DNA of 14,376 nt from assembly GCA_027485365.1 (NCBI GenBank), contig JAIXRD010000259.1:1-14376 (forward strand), read 5' to 3'. Each line of letters begins with the position of its first letter. Position 1 is the stretch's first letter. Both the position numbers and the translations under genes were made by a program. Below the pieces are notes generated by a model that saw nothing but the letters and a program-made list of their open reading frames with translations, was not told the origin of the DNA and made no database searches. Shown here one piece after another: positions 5,688-12,592 of the stretch. This DNA is from Cryomorphaceae bacterium. Lineage in GTDB: Bacteria; Bacteroidota; Bacteroidia; Flavobacteriales_D; Crocinitomicaceae.

Positions 5688-8600
5688 ATGGAACGAATTA
5701 TAAAAATAGTATTTTCAATGCGGCTTGTATCGCTTGGTTTATTTGTGTTCCTAGCAGCCATTGGAATTGCAACATTCATCGAATCGATGCATGGTGTGCA
5801 AGCGGCGAAAATATTAATTTACAATGCGCTTTGGTTCACTGTACTTCTCGTCTATCTTTCAATTGCAATGATTGTAAACATCATTAATTACAAAATGTGG
5901 CAGCGCGAAAAAATTGCCCTGCTAAGTTTTCACGTTGCTTTTCTTATTATTATGCTTGGCGCAGCAATCACCCGCTATACTGGATATGAAGGATTAGCGG
6001 TTATTCGAGAAGGGACAGCAGTTGATTACATTTATACCTCAGACCCCAAACTCTTAGTTTCTATCAGCGACCAAAAGGAACCCAAAGTACTTGCTTATCC
6101 TGCGTGGATGTCTGATTGGAGCGTGGTAAACAACTCCTTTGATCATGAAATTGAACACGGCTCGAAATCCTTACGAATTGCATATAAATCTTTTATTTCC
6201 AATGCAATTGATACCATTGAATTTGACAAGTCCATTCCAGATGCTGTGTTAGATGTCGTGGTGGGTCAAATGAAATCGAATTATTTAGAACCAGGGGACA
6301 AACTCATGGCGGGAACGATGCCCTTATCCTTCGGTACGCCATCAACGGATGGAATCACGCTAAAAATGATTGGAGAAAAAACCATGTTGAAAACGGGAGT
6401 AGAATTACGCATGCTGCCCATGACGATGATGATGGAAGCGAGAAAAACAGGGGCACCTATTCCTGATTCCGCCTATAAAAACATCCCGAAAAATACGTGG
6501 GTTGAGGCCAATGTAAAAACGCTATATCAATCCGGAAGTAATCAATTTGTTCTTAAAAACGTATTTTACCATGCCCGAAAAGCTCGGTTAAAAGCAAAAA
6601 TGAAAAATCAAGGATCGGATTACCTGACGGTTGATGTCTCTTCCGGTAATGACAAAAAAACGGTAGTGCTTAGGGGCGGACACAATAATATGCCGGACCC
6701 AGAATATTTTGAGATCAACGGAATTCTGGTACAGCTTGAATACGGTTCCGTTAGACGTCCCCTCCCATTTAGTGTTCTTTGCAAAGATTTTAAATTACTA
6801 AAATATCCAGGTTCTGAATCTCCTTCCTCGTTCGAAAGCTTTTTGCAGATCATCGATCAACGAAATAATTATAAAAGTGACCGTCATGTGTTCATGAATC
6901 ACGTTACCGATTATGATGGATATCGATTTTTTCAGTCGGCATATGAGCTAGATAATCCAGCCACACCAGAAAACGAAGAAGCGACAAAACTTAGCGTAAA
7001 TCACGATGCATGGGGAACAAACATTACCTATTTAGGCTATCTTCTAATGGCTGTTGGTATGATCCTCTCGTTATTCGCACCAAAAGGTAGGTTCCGAGCC
7101 TTGAGCGACCAGTTAGGAAAACTTAAAAAACAGTCGCTTACGGTCATGTTATTGTTAATTGGCTTATCGGTTCAAGCCCAACATGGAAATGAACCCGACT
7201 ATTCCAAAATTTATCGCGTAATCGATGAAAAACATTCGGAAAAACTAGCCACCCTGCTTGTTCAGGATGAAGGTGGTCGGATTATTCCTATGCATACCTT
7301 GTGCGACCAACTCCTGCGAAAAATACATGGGGAACCGACATTTGATTCATACAATGCCGTACAAACAATTCTTAGTTTGCACATGTATGGGAAGTATTGG
7401 ATGAAAAAACCAATGATCTTGGTGCCTACTGCAGTCAGAGAACGCCTAAACTTAAAAAAATACTGTGCTTTCAATGACCTCATCGAAGTGGATGGACGGT
7501 ATAAATTCCAAGCCCAATATGCGGCAGCGCATGGAAAAGCGGAAAAATTCCAAGATGAATTCGAGAAAAAGCTAATTAAACTTACAGAACGCTTTGAGGT
7601 GTTCCAAGGAATAATTAGTTGGCAATACATGCGGATTATCCCCAAGAAGAATGATGCCAATAACAAGTGGTTTGTTCCCATGAGCATGGAAATCATGGGG
7701 GAAGATTCGATTAGTTCGATCGTAACCTTAAAATATCTTGCTGCCTTAGACCAAGCAACCCAAGATCAGAATTATTCTAACGCCCTCTTTTTATTAGGGA
7801 AAATGGATCAAATCCAACGAACAGTTGGTAAATCCGTGGTTCCGTCACCCAATAAAGTTGCCTTTGAAATCCGGTATAATAAACTTCAAATATTCAAATC
7901 AGTCTATCGAAGCTATTTGCTTATCGGATTAATCCTCCTCATTGTGTTCATTGCCTCCATTTTTGGATCGCCTTCTGATAAACGAAAAAAGGTACTACGA
8001 ATTACTCGGAATATATTTTTAGGATTAGGAGCCCTAATATTCATATATCACGGCACCGGACTAGGCTTCCGATGGTTTATTTCAGGACATGCTCCTTGGA
8101 GCAATGGCTATGAAGCCATTGTATTTATTGCATGGGTGACGGTAATAGCCGGTTGGGCATTCTTGAAAAAAATAGAGGTTGTGATGCCAATGGCGTTGAT
8201 TTTATCAGCCATGATGCTTTTCGTTTCGGAACTAAATCTATTAGATCCAGAAATAACACCGCTAGTACCGGTATTGAAATCCTATTGGTTAATGATCCAC
8301 GTGGCAATAATTACAGGCAGTTATGGGTTCTTGGGCTTGTCATTCGTACTCGGATTACTCAACTTGAGTTTTTATTTGTTTCAAACCAAGACTAATTCAC
8401 ACAACATACAAAATCAAATAGGTCAAATTACTGCAGTGAGCGAAATGACAATGACAATTGGTGTATTCATGTTAACCATAGGCACATTCCTTGGTGGGAT
8501 TTGGGCTAACGAAAGTTGGGGTCGTTATTGGGGTTGGGATCCGAAGGAAACCTGGGCCTTAGTTTCCATCCTTGTTTATGCCATTATTTTACATTTCCGC

Positions 8601-8840
8601 TTTATCCCGGGATTAAAGAGCACGTTTGCCTTCAATTTAGCCTCGTTCTGGGGGTATTCGGCGATACTTTTTACGTATTTCGGTGTGAATTTCATGTTGG
8701 TAGGATTGCATTCCTATGCCCAAGGAGATGGCTTAGGAAAGTTTCCTACCTGGTTAATTTGGACCATCGTATTCTTCATTGTTATGAGCGTGTTTTCATG
8801 GTTGCGCAATAAGCAAATACATTCCAATACGCAGCAATAG
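5688..8840 (+). CDS. ccsBA: Fused cytochrome c biogenesis protein CcsB-CcsA (system II heme lyase)
   Basis: System II synthetases carry heme across the inner membrane and attach it to apocytochrome c at CXXCH sites in the periplasm. The 1050-residue product joins a ResB/CcsB-like half to a CcsA half. The N-terminal half has membrane helices at about 11-31, 46-66 and 80-97, the last with His82 (SFHVAF) followed by the conserved block GAAITRYTGYEG. A large periplasmic domain follows, then another helix near 446-464. Residues about 479-497 look like a signal peptide (LIGLSVQAQ), followed by a second periplasmic segment. The CcsA half holds the external heme ligand candidates His801 (SGHAPWSNGYE) and His1008 (GLHSYA), membrane His871 (WLMIHVAI), and the WWD heme-handling motif WGRYWGWDPKETW (944-956). 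The full length matches Bacteroidota fusions as I know them. rluA starts 5 bp after its stop. Confidence 0.96.
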   Translation: MERIIKIVFSMRLVSLGLFVFLAAIGIATFIESMHGVQAAKILIYNALWFTVLLVYLSIAMIVNIINYKMWQREKIALLSFHVAFLIIMLGAAITRYTGYEGLAVIREGTAVDYIYTSDPKLLVSISDQKEPKVLAYPAWMSDWSVVNNSFDHEIEHGSKSLRIAYKSFISNAIDTIEFDKSIPDAVLDVVVGQMKSNYLEPGDKLMAGTMPLSFGTPSTDGITLKMIGEKTMLKTGVELRMLPMTMMMEARKTGAPIPDSAYKNIPKNTWVEANVKTLYQSGSNQFVLKNVFYHARKARLKAKMKNQGSDYLTVDVSSGNDKKTVVLRGGHNNMPDPEYFEINGILVQLEYGSVRRPLPFSVLCKDFKLLKYPGSESPSSFESFLQIIDQRNNYKSDRHVFMNHVTDYDGYRFFQSAYELDNPATPENEEATKLSVNHDAWGTNITYLGYLLMAVGMILSLFAPKGRFRALSDQLGKLKKQSLTVMLLLIGLSVQAQHGNEPDYSKIYRVIDEKHSEKLATLLVQDEGGRIIPMHTLCDQLLRKIHGEPTFDSYNAVQTILSLHMYGKYWMKKPMILVPTAVRERLNLKKYCAFNDLIEVDGRYKFQAQYAAAHGKAEKFQDEFEKKLIKLTERFEVFQGIISWQYMRIIPKKNDANNKWFVPMSMEIMGEDSISSIVTLKYLAALDQATQDQNYSNALFLLGKMDQIQRTVGKSVVPSPNKVAFEIRYNKLQIFKSVYRSYLLIGLILLIVFIASIFGSPSDKRKKVLRITRNIFLGLGALIFIYHGTGLGFRWFISGHAPWSNGYEAIVFIAWVTVIAGWAFLKKIEVVMPMALILSAMMLFVSELNLLDPEITPLVPVLKSYWLMIHVAIITGSYGFLGLSFVLGLLNLSFYLFQTKTNSHNIQNQIGQITAVSEMTMTIGVFMLTIGTFLGGIWANESWGRYWGWDPKETWALVSILVYAIILHFRFIPGLKSTFAFNLASFWGYSAILFTYFGVNFMLVGLHSYAQGDGLGKFPTWLIWTIVFFIVMSVFSWLRNKQIHSNTQQ

Positions 8841-8845
8841 AGTCA

Positions 8846-9514
8846 ATGAATTCGTTTAGTCCCGATCAAATTTTATTTGAAGACAATCATTTAATTGCTA
8901 TAAACAAACGCGCAGGGCAATTGGTGCAAGGGGATAAAACAGGAGATGCCTGTCTTGCGGATGAAATCAAAGCATTTTTAAAAGTAAAATACAACAAGCC
9001 GGGCAATGTGTTTTGCGGAGTAATTCATCGCTTGGATCGTCCAACCAGTGGCGTTGTGATTTTTGCAAAAACAAGTAAGGCACTTGAGCGCATGAATGCT
9101 CAATTTAGAGAAAAACTTACAGATAAATCATACGTTGCACTGGTTCATGGTAAATTACCGAATAGGGATTCTCTAGTGCATGAATTGAGAAAGAACGAGC
9201 AAAAAAACAAAAGTTTCGTCGTAGATTCCGGAAAAGGGAAAGAAGCGAGATTAAGTTATAACCCGATTAAAGTATTTGATTCCTATACGCTGATCGAGGT
9301 AAATCTAGAAACGGGTAGACATCATCAAATTCGCTGTCAACTAGCACATATTGGTCATCCACTTCGTGGTGATTTAAAATATGGAGCCAAGCGCTCCAAT
9401 GAGGACGGTTCCATTTGTTTACATTCAGCAAAGCTATTATTCACCCATCCGATAACCAAAGAGTTGATGTGTATAGCGGCCGAATTACCGAAAACAAGTG
9501 CTTGGATTCAGTAA
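8846..9514 (+). CDS. RluA-family 23S rRNA/tRNA pseudouridine synthase
   Basis: These enzymes isomerise uridine to pseudouridine in structured RNA. The 222-residue product has the family signature HRLDRPTSGVVIFAKTS (61-77) with catalytic Asp64. The opening IVYEDN-like block is present as ILFEDNHLIAINKRAG (9-24), and the RNA-binding block is TGRHHQIRCQLAHIGHPLRGDLKYG. There is no N-terminal S4 domain, so it is a short RluA/RluC-like form. The uridine it modifies cannot be read from sequence. It starts 5 bp after the ccsBA stop and is probably cotranscribed with it; functional linkage is not obvious. A hairpin follows 8 bp after the stop. Confidence 0.93.
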   Translation: MNSFSPDQILFEDNHLIAINKRAGQLVQGDKTGDACLADEIKAFLKVKYNKPGNVFCGVIHRLDRPTSGVVIFAKTSKALERMNAQFREKLTDKSYVALVHGKLPNRDSLVHELRKNEQKNKSFVVDSGKGKEARLSYNPIKVFDSYTLIEVNLETGRHHQIRCQLAHIGHPLRGDLKYGAKRSNEDGSICLHSAKLLFTHPITKELMCIAAELPKTSAWIQ

Positions 9515-9521
9515 AACAAAA

Positions 9522-9541
9522 AAGGCTCCCGAAGGAGCCTT
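9522..9541 (-). terminator. Intrinsic terminator between DUF1573 gene and rluA (best on minus strand)
   Basis: The arms aaggctcc (9522-9529) and ggagcctt (9534-9541) form a perfect 8-bp stem with a cgaa loop. The left flank is A-rich (aaaacaaaa before the arm), so on the minus strand the hairpin is followed by a strong T-tract, ending the DUF1573 transcript. On the plus strand the trailing bases are only weakly T-rich, so it may act for rluA too but less well. Confidence 0.85.
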
Positions 9542-9559
9542 AAATAAAAGATTTAAATC

Positions 9560-10024
9560 TTAGTGGTTTGTTGGTGCACCGCTGTTGTTCACAGGCACTC
9601 CTGATTCAGGAGCTGGTCCAACTTCACCTTTAATTCGAATTACTGCGTCATAATAAATTTTATTTCCCAATTCGTCTTTTCCTGTTACCACATTAGTGGA
9701 AATCGTAACGCTTTTGTTGATTGGACCAGAACGCTTAGTATCGTATTTCACTTTAATTGTTCCTTTTGCTCCTGGAGCAATCGGTTCTTTCGGCCATTCT
9801 GGAACTGTACATCCACAAGATCCTTTCGCATTTGAAATAATCAAAGGCTCATCTCCTGTATTTGTAAATTCAAAACTACAATTAGGATCACCATCATACT
9901 TGATGTTGCCATAATCATGAACTTCTTTGGAAAAAGAAATTTTCGGACCTTTTTCGATGGTCGTTTGTGCGTTTAATGCTGTTGCAGCAAAAACAACGCT
10001 AAGTGCAAACAATAATTTTTTCAT
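9560..10024 (-). CDS. Exported DUF1573 domain protein
   Basis: The product is 154 residues, with a signal peptide ending at about LNAQ (1-20). The mature part is a single immunoglobulin-like DUF1573 domain: HDYGNI (36-41), the strand FEFTNTGDEPLIISNAKGSC (51-70), the hallmark GSCGCTVPEWP (68-78, Cys70 and Cys72), PIAPGAKGTIKVKYDT (81-96), and a closing strand with VIRIKGEV. The last 20 residues are Pro/Asn/Gly-rich and probably unstructured. DUF1573 proteins are very common in Bacteroidota and their biochemical role is not established; the paired cysteines suggest a disulfide or metal site, which is inference. It has its own promoter-like box upstream and a strong terminator downstream. Confidence 0.93.
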   Translation of the reverse strand: MKKLLFALSVVFAATALNAQTTIEKGPKISFSKEVHDYGNIKYDGDPNCSFEFTNTGDEPLIISNAKGSCGCTVPEWPKEPIAPGAKGTIKVKYDTKRSGPINKSVTISTNVVTGKDELGNKIYYDAVIRIKGEVGPAPESGVPVNNSGAPTNH

Positions 10025-10049
10025 AGTTTTTGAGTTTAAATTTCTTCAA

Positions 10050-10057
10050 CAAATGTA
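10050..10057 (-). promoter_or_regulatory. Probable -7 promoter element of the DUF1573 gene
   Basis: The minus strand reads TACATTTG, an exact TAnnTTTG match, ending 25 bp before the start codon at 10024. The -33 partner is unclear; a T-rich run lies about 20 bp upstream. The box implies a transcript separate from the ruvX-def-lipoprotein run. Confidence 0.55.
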
Positions 10058-10103
10058 TACCACAAGTATTAATTGTAAAAAAAATTAACACATCATTAAC
10101 AGG

Positions 10104-10682
10104 CTATTTTTTAAGCGGCTTATTTTTCGGAAGGCTTGCATAATCAAAAATCGAAAGCTCCAGATACTTTAGTCTTCGTCTGATTTCCGTCTTCTTTGCG
10201 CTTGGGTAATCATTGTCGTTCAGTAACATGTTATAATATCTATGAATTTCAGCGGTGTCACGTGGTTCTATAAATACATCCAAGGCCGCTATATTACTTT
10301 CAATGGCCAAGCACTTGTTTTTATACCCTGGGAATTGCTTAAGCAAAGTGTCTCCATATGCAATACTTTTACGGTGTGCATTTAATCCAGAATAAACCAT
10401 TTGTACTTTGAATAAACAATCCGCTGAATACGGGTCTTCTGGATAATTTCTGTAATACGCCGTTAAGCGATTAATCAACTCTTGCTGACTTAAACTGAGC
10501 ATGGCCCCTGTGGTTTTTTGGGTAGATAAGGTCGTTACCGAATCCTCCATGGCTTGGATGGATGCCTTTAAAGATTCTCTTGAAACCGGTGCAGTTGTTG
10601 TGGTATCCGAAGTAGAATTTTTACAGGAATACGCCCCAAAAAACATTACTACTAATATAACTATGGCATTGAATGATTTCAT
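10104..10682 (-). CDS. Predicted lipoprotein with TPR-like helical repeats
   Basis: The product is 192 residues. It starts with a hydrophobic signal ending at GAYSC, with Cys20 as a plausible lipidation site; the Tyr at -2 makes this lipobox less standard. A Ser/Thr-rich linker follows, then a helical body. The segments LTAYYRNYPEDPYSADCLFK, SIAYGDTLLKQFPGYKNKC and the C-terminal helices have the spacing of tetratricopeptide-type repeats seen in periplasmic scaffold proteins. No catalytic motif is visible and I do not recognise the family. Its ATG overlaps the def stop by 4 bp (ATGA), so it should be translated with def. It likely sits on the periplasmic side of the inner membrane or in the outer membrane. 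Confidence 0.83.
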   Translation of the reverse strand: MKSFNAIVILVVMFFGAYSCKNSTSDTTTTAPVSRESLKASIQAMEDSVTTLSTQKTTGAMLSLSQQELINRLTAYYRNYPEDPYSADCLFKVQMVYSGLNAHRKSIAYGDTLLKQFPGYKNKCLAIESNIAALDVFIEPRDTAEIHRYYNMLLNDNDYPSAKKTEIRRRLKYLELSIFDYASLPKNKPLKK

Positions 10683-11266
10683 CGTTTCAATTTATGGAAT
10701 TTCATTTTATAATCTGTCGTAATTGCACCCTCTGCAATCTGCTTTAATTTCTTTTGAATGAGCTTCTTTTTGAGCGGATTTAAATGATCTGTAAAAAGAA
10801 CCCCTTCAATGTGGTCGTATTCATGTTGAATAATTCGTGCGGCATAACCTGAGAATCGCTCCTCATGCAAATTCCATTCTGCGTCATAATAGCTCACAAG
10901 CACATCAGACTTACGCGGAACATTTTCTCTTACTTTAGGAATGGAGAGACAGCCCTCTTGGAACGACCATATTTCACCGGATTCCTCTTCAATCACCGGA
11001 TTAATAAAAACCTTTTTGAAAGATTCAATGCCCGCAGCGCGTGGGTCCGGTTCCTCCCCTTCCTCATCGGCGAATGGAGAACCATCCACAATAAATAAGC
11101 GAATATTTAACCCAATTTGAGGAGCGGCTAAGCCTACCCCCTTAGCGTGATACATGGTTTCAAACATGTTTTCTATTAATTGATCCAATGCTGGATAATC
11201 TTTAGAAATATCTTCTGAATCCTTTTTAAGTACGGGATCACCGTAGGCGACTATTGGTAAAATCAT
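10679..11266 (-). CDS. def: Peptide deformylase
   Basis: This metalloenzyme removes the formyl group from the N-terminal Met of new proteins at the ribosome. All three family motifs are intact in the 195-residue product: motif I GVGLAAPQIG (43-52), motif II EGCLSIP (104-110, metal ligand Cys106) and motif III QHEYDH (147-152, ligands His148 and His152, catalytic Glu149). An acidic insert at about 66-80 (DEEGEEPDPRAAG) lengthens the loop after the DGSPF segment; similar inserts are common in Bacteroidota enzymes as far as I recall. It lies 29 bp downstream of ruvX and overlaps the lipoprotein gene by 4 bp. Confidence 0.98.
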   Translation of the reverse strand: MILPIVAYGDPVLKKDSEDISKDYPALDQLIENMFETMYHAKGVGLAAPQIGLNIRLFIVDGSPFADEEGEEPDPRAAGIESFKKVFINPVIEEESGEIWSFQEGCLSIPKVRENVPRKSDVLVSYYDAEWNLHEERFSGYAARIIQHEYDHIEGVLFTDHLNPLKKKLIQKKLKQIAEGAITTDYKMKFHKLKR

Positions 11267-11295
11267 AACTAACTACAAAGATACATCAGTTCGTA

Positions 11296-11703
11296 TTAAG
11301 TACTTCGTTCATTTAAGTAATCTTGCAAAATAATTGCAGCACTTACTTTATCAACGATCCCCTTATTCTTTCCATGCTTTTTTTTACCGAGGTGATGGAT
11401 TGCTTCGGAAGCACGTTGGGAAGAATGCCGTTCATCCTGCAAAAAAACCGGCAAACCAATGATTTCTTTTTCAAGGGCTGCTTTAAATAAAAGCACGTTC
11501 TCAGTGATATGTGTGTAGTCTCCATTTACCGATAAGGGAAACCCTAACACAATGCCTTGAAGCGAATGCTTCGCATGAAACGCTTTAATCCACTCCATGA
11601 TCTGATCTGACGGTATCATGTCTAAGGGTGAAGCAATAATCATCGATGAATCCGTGACAGCCACCCCTGTTCTTTTCAAACCAAAATCAACTCCGATTAA
11701 CAT
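11296..11703 (-). CDS. ruvX: Putative pre-16S rRNA nuclease / Holliday junction resolvase-like RuvX (YqgF)
   Basis: The 135-residue product has the RNase H-like fold of the YqgF family, known for 5' end processing of pre-16S rRNA. Key acidic residues are present: Asp6 in GVDFGLKRTGVAVTD (4-18), the DER motif with Asp90-Glu91, and Asp118 in the final KGIVDKVSAAIILQDYL block (114-130). The GFPLSVNG segment (54-61) stands for the usual G-L-P-x-x-x-x-G. It is first in the minus-strand ruvX-def-lipoprotein run. A TATTTTTG box lies just upstream, so the message may be close to leaderless. Confidence 0.95.
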   Translation of the reverse strand: MLIGVDFGLKRTGVAVTDSSMIIASPLDMIPSDQIMEWIKAFHAKHSLQGIVLGFPLSVNGDYTHITENVLLFKAALEKEIIGLPVFLQDERHSSQRASEAIHHLGKKKHGKNKGIVDKVSAAIILQDYLNERST

Positions 11704-11709
11704 AGATTA

Positions 11710-11717
11710 CAAAAATA
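11710..11717 (-). promoter_or_regulatory. Probable -7 promoter element of ruvX-def run
   Basis: The minus strand reads TATTTTTG, an exact TAnnTTTG match, ending only 6 bp before the ruvX start codon (11703). The transcript would begin at or very near the ATG. No convincing -33 TTTG is seen. Confidence 0.5.
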
Positions 11718-11755
11718 CGCTAATTTGATTTACCTAATTGCCGAGATGTTTATTC

Positions 11756-11763
11756 TATCTTTG
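11756..11763 (+). promoter_or_regulatory. Probable -7 promoter element of the lipoprotein / outer-membrane barrel pair
   Basis: TATCTTTG is an exact TAnnTTTG match. A TTG at 11738-11740 lies 15 bp upstream, slightly closer than the usual 17-23 bp. The start codon candidates at 11780 and 11786 are 16 and 22 bp downstream, so the 5' leader is short. Confidence 0.6.
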
Positions 11764-11779
11764 CACTAAATTTATTTGT

Positions 11780-12592
11780 ATGGGTATGAAATCACCATTA
11801 ATTATTTTGCTTTTTCTAAGCGCACTTATAAGCAGTTGCTCTGGCTACAATAAACGAATTTCACTTGAAGACACCGATACGCCAGATTCACAAAACGAAT
11901 CGGTTGCATTTGCTGAGCAAACCTCGTATGATTCGCTTATCAAAGCGATTGATAGCGAAAAGGGTCTTGATAAAGCGATGAGCCTAGAGTACGAAGACGC
12001 CGGAATGAATCACTCGGTTGTTACAGCCTACCTCACAAAAAACAAAGATGTGGTTAAACTAAGCCTGGATGAATCTGCTAACGATGGTAAAATGATTAAG
12101 ACAGATTTCTATTTCACTGGAAAAGATATATTCTTCGCCAGGCAGCACATCAATGACTATCAAAAGGAAAAAAATGGCTTCGGTGAAATCTTCTCCTACT
12201 TTGGAGCGAATGAAAAGGTGATTTATACAGCCTCGAAACTCGGGAATTCAGAAGATGAATTAAATCAAACCGTTGCGACTCGTACCAAAAAAACCAGTTT
12301 TGACCCAACGAAAGCCATACAAATCATTAATCAAAAAGGTCCATTTGAAACACGTTATCAAGGACACATCGAGACCGATATGTACAAGTTTATCATTGTG
12401 GGTACAGGAGGGAAAAAAGGACAAAAATCTGCTATAGCTTACAACAACAATTTCCCCTTAGCCGAAACGATGGTTAAACAAAATGAACAGTTTATCAATA
12501 AGAAACTTAGAGTAGAATTTACCAAAGTAACTGAAATGAACAATTTCTCGTACCAAGGGTTAACAGGTATTAAGCTAATCAATGAAAAATAA
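11780..12592 (+). CDS. Unrecognised lipoprotein paired with outer-membrane barrel gene
   Basis: The product is 270 residues from the ATG at 11780 (268 from the ATG at 11786). Either start gives a clear signal with lipobox LISSC (Cys20 or Cys18); earlier in-frame codons would precede the promoter box and spoil the signal. I do not recognise the family. After an acidic linker (about 25-50) the body alternates beta-rich stretches such as SVVTAYLTKNKDVVKLSLD and TDFYFTGKDIFFARQHIND with a charged segment. The C-terminal part has an antiparallel-strand look (RYQGHIETDMYKFIIVGTGG; KLRVEFTKVTEM). There is no catalytic motif. Its last 11 bp overlap the start of the barrel gene, so the two are probably coupled and the lipoprotein may act with that barrel at the outer membrane; that role is inference. 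Confidence 0.85.
   Translation: MGMKSPLIILLFLSALISSCSGYNKRISLEDTDTPDSQNESVAFAEQTSYDSLIKAIDSEKGLDKAMSLEYEDAGMNHSVVTAYLTKNKDVVKLSLDESANDGKMIKTDFYFTGKDIFFARQHINDYQKEKNGFGEIFSYFGANEKVIYTASKLGNSEDELNQTVATRTKKTSFDPTKAIQIINQKGPFETRYQGHIETDMYKFIIVGTGGKKGQKSAIAYNNNFPLAETMVKQNEQFINKKLRVEFTKVTEMNNFSYQGLTGIKLINEK

Noticed and set aside
5621..5779. Extended N-terminus of the esterase (start at 5779)
   Set aside because: The extra 53 residues run into the ccsBA coding start, have no signal-like order, and would bury the clear signal peptide that begins at 5620.
8516..8812. Plus-strand open frame inside the end of ccsBA
   Set aside because: It is a frame-shifted shadow of the conserved CcsA WWD region with no features of its own.
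10074..10100. Possible terminator after the minus-strand lipoprotein (TTAA repeats with a T8 run)
   Set aside because: The stem would be only four A-T pairs, too weak to call; the T-run more likely belongs to the upstream part of the DUF1573 promoter.
11738..11779. Earlier TTG start for the 11780 lipoprotein
   Set aside because: It would place the start upstream of the -7 promoter box and put a Cys-rich, non-signal stretch before the lipobox signal.
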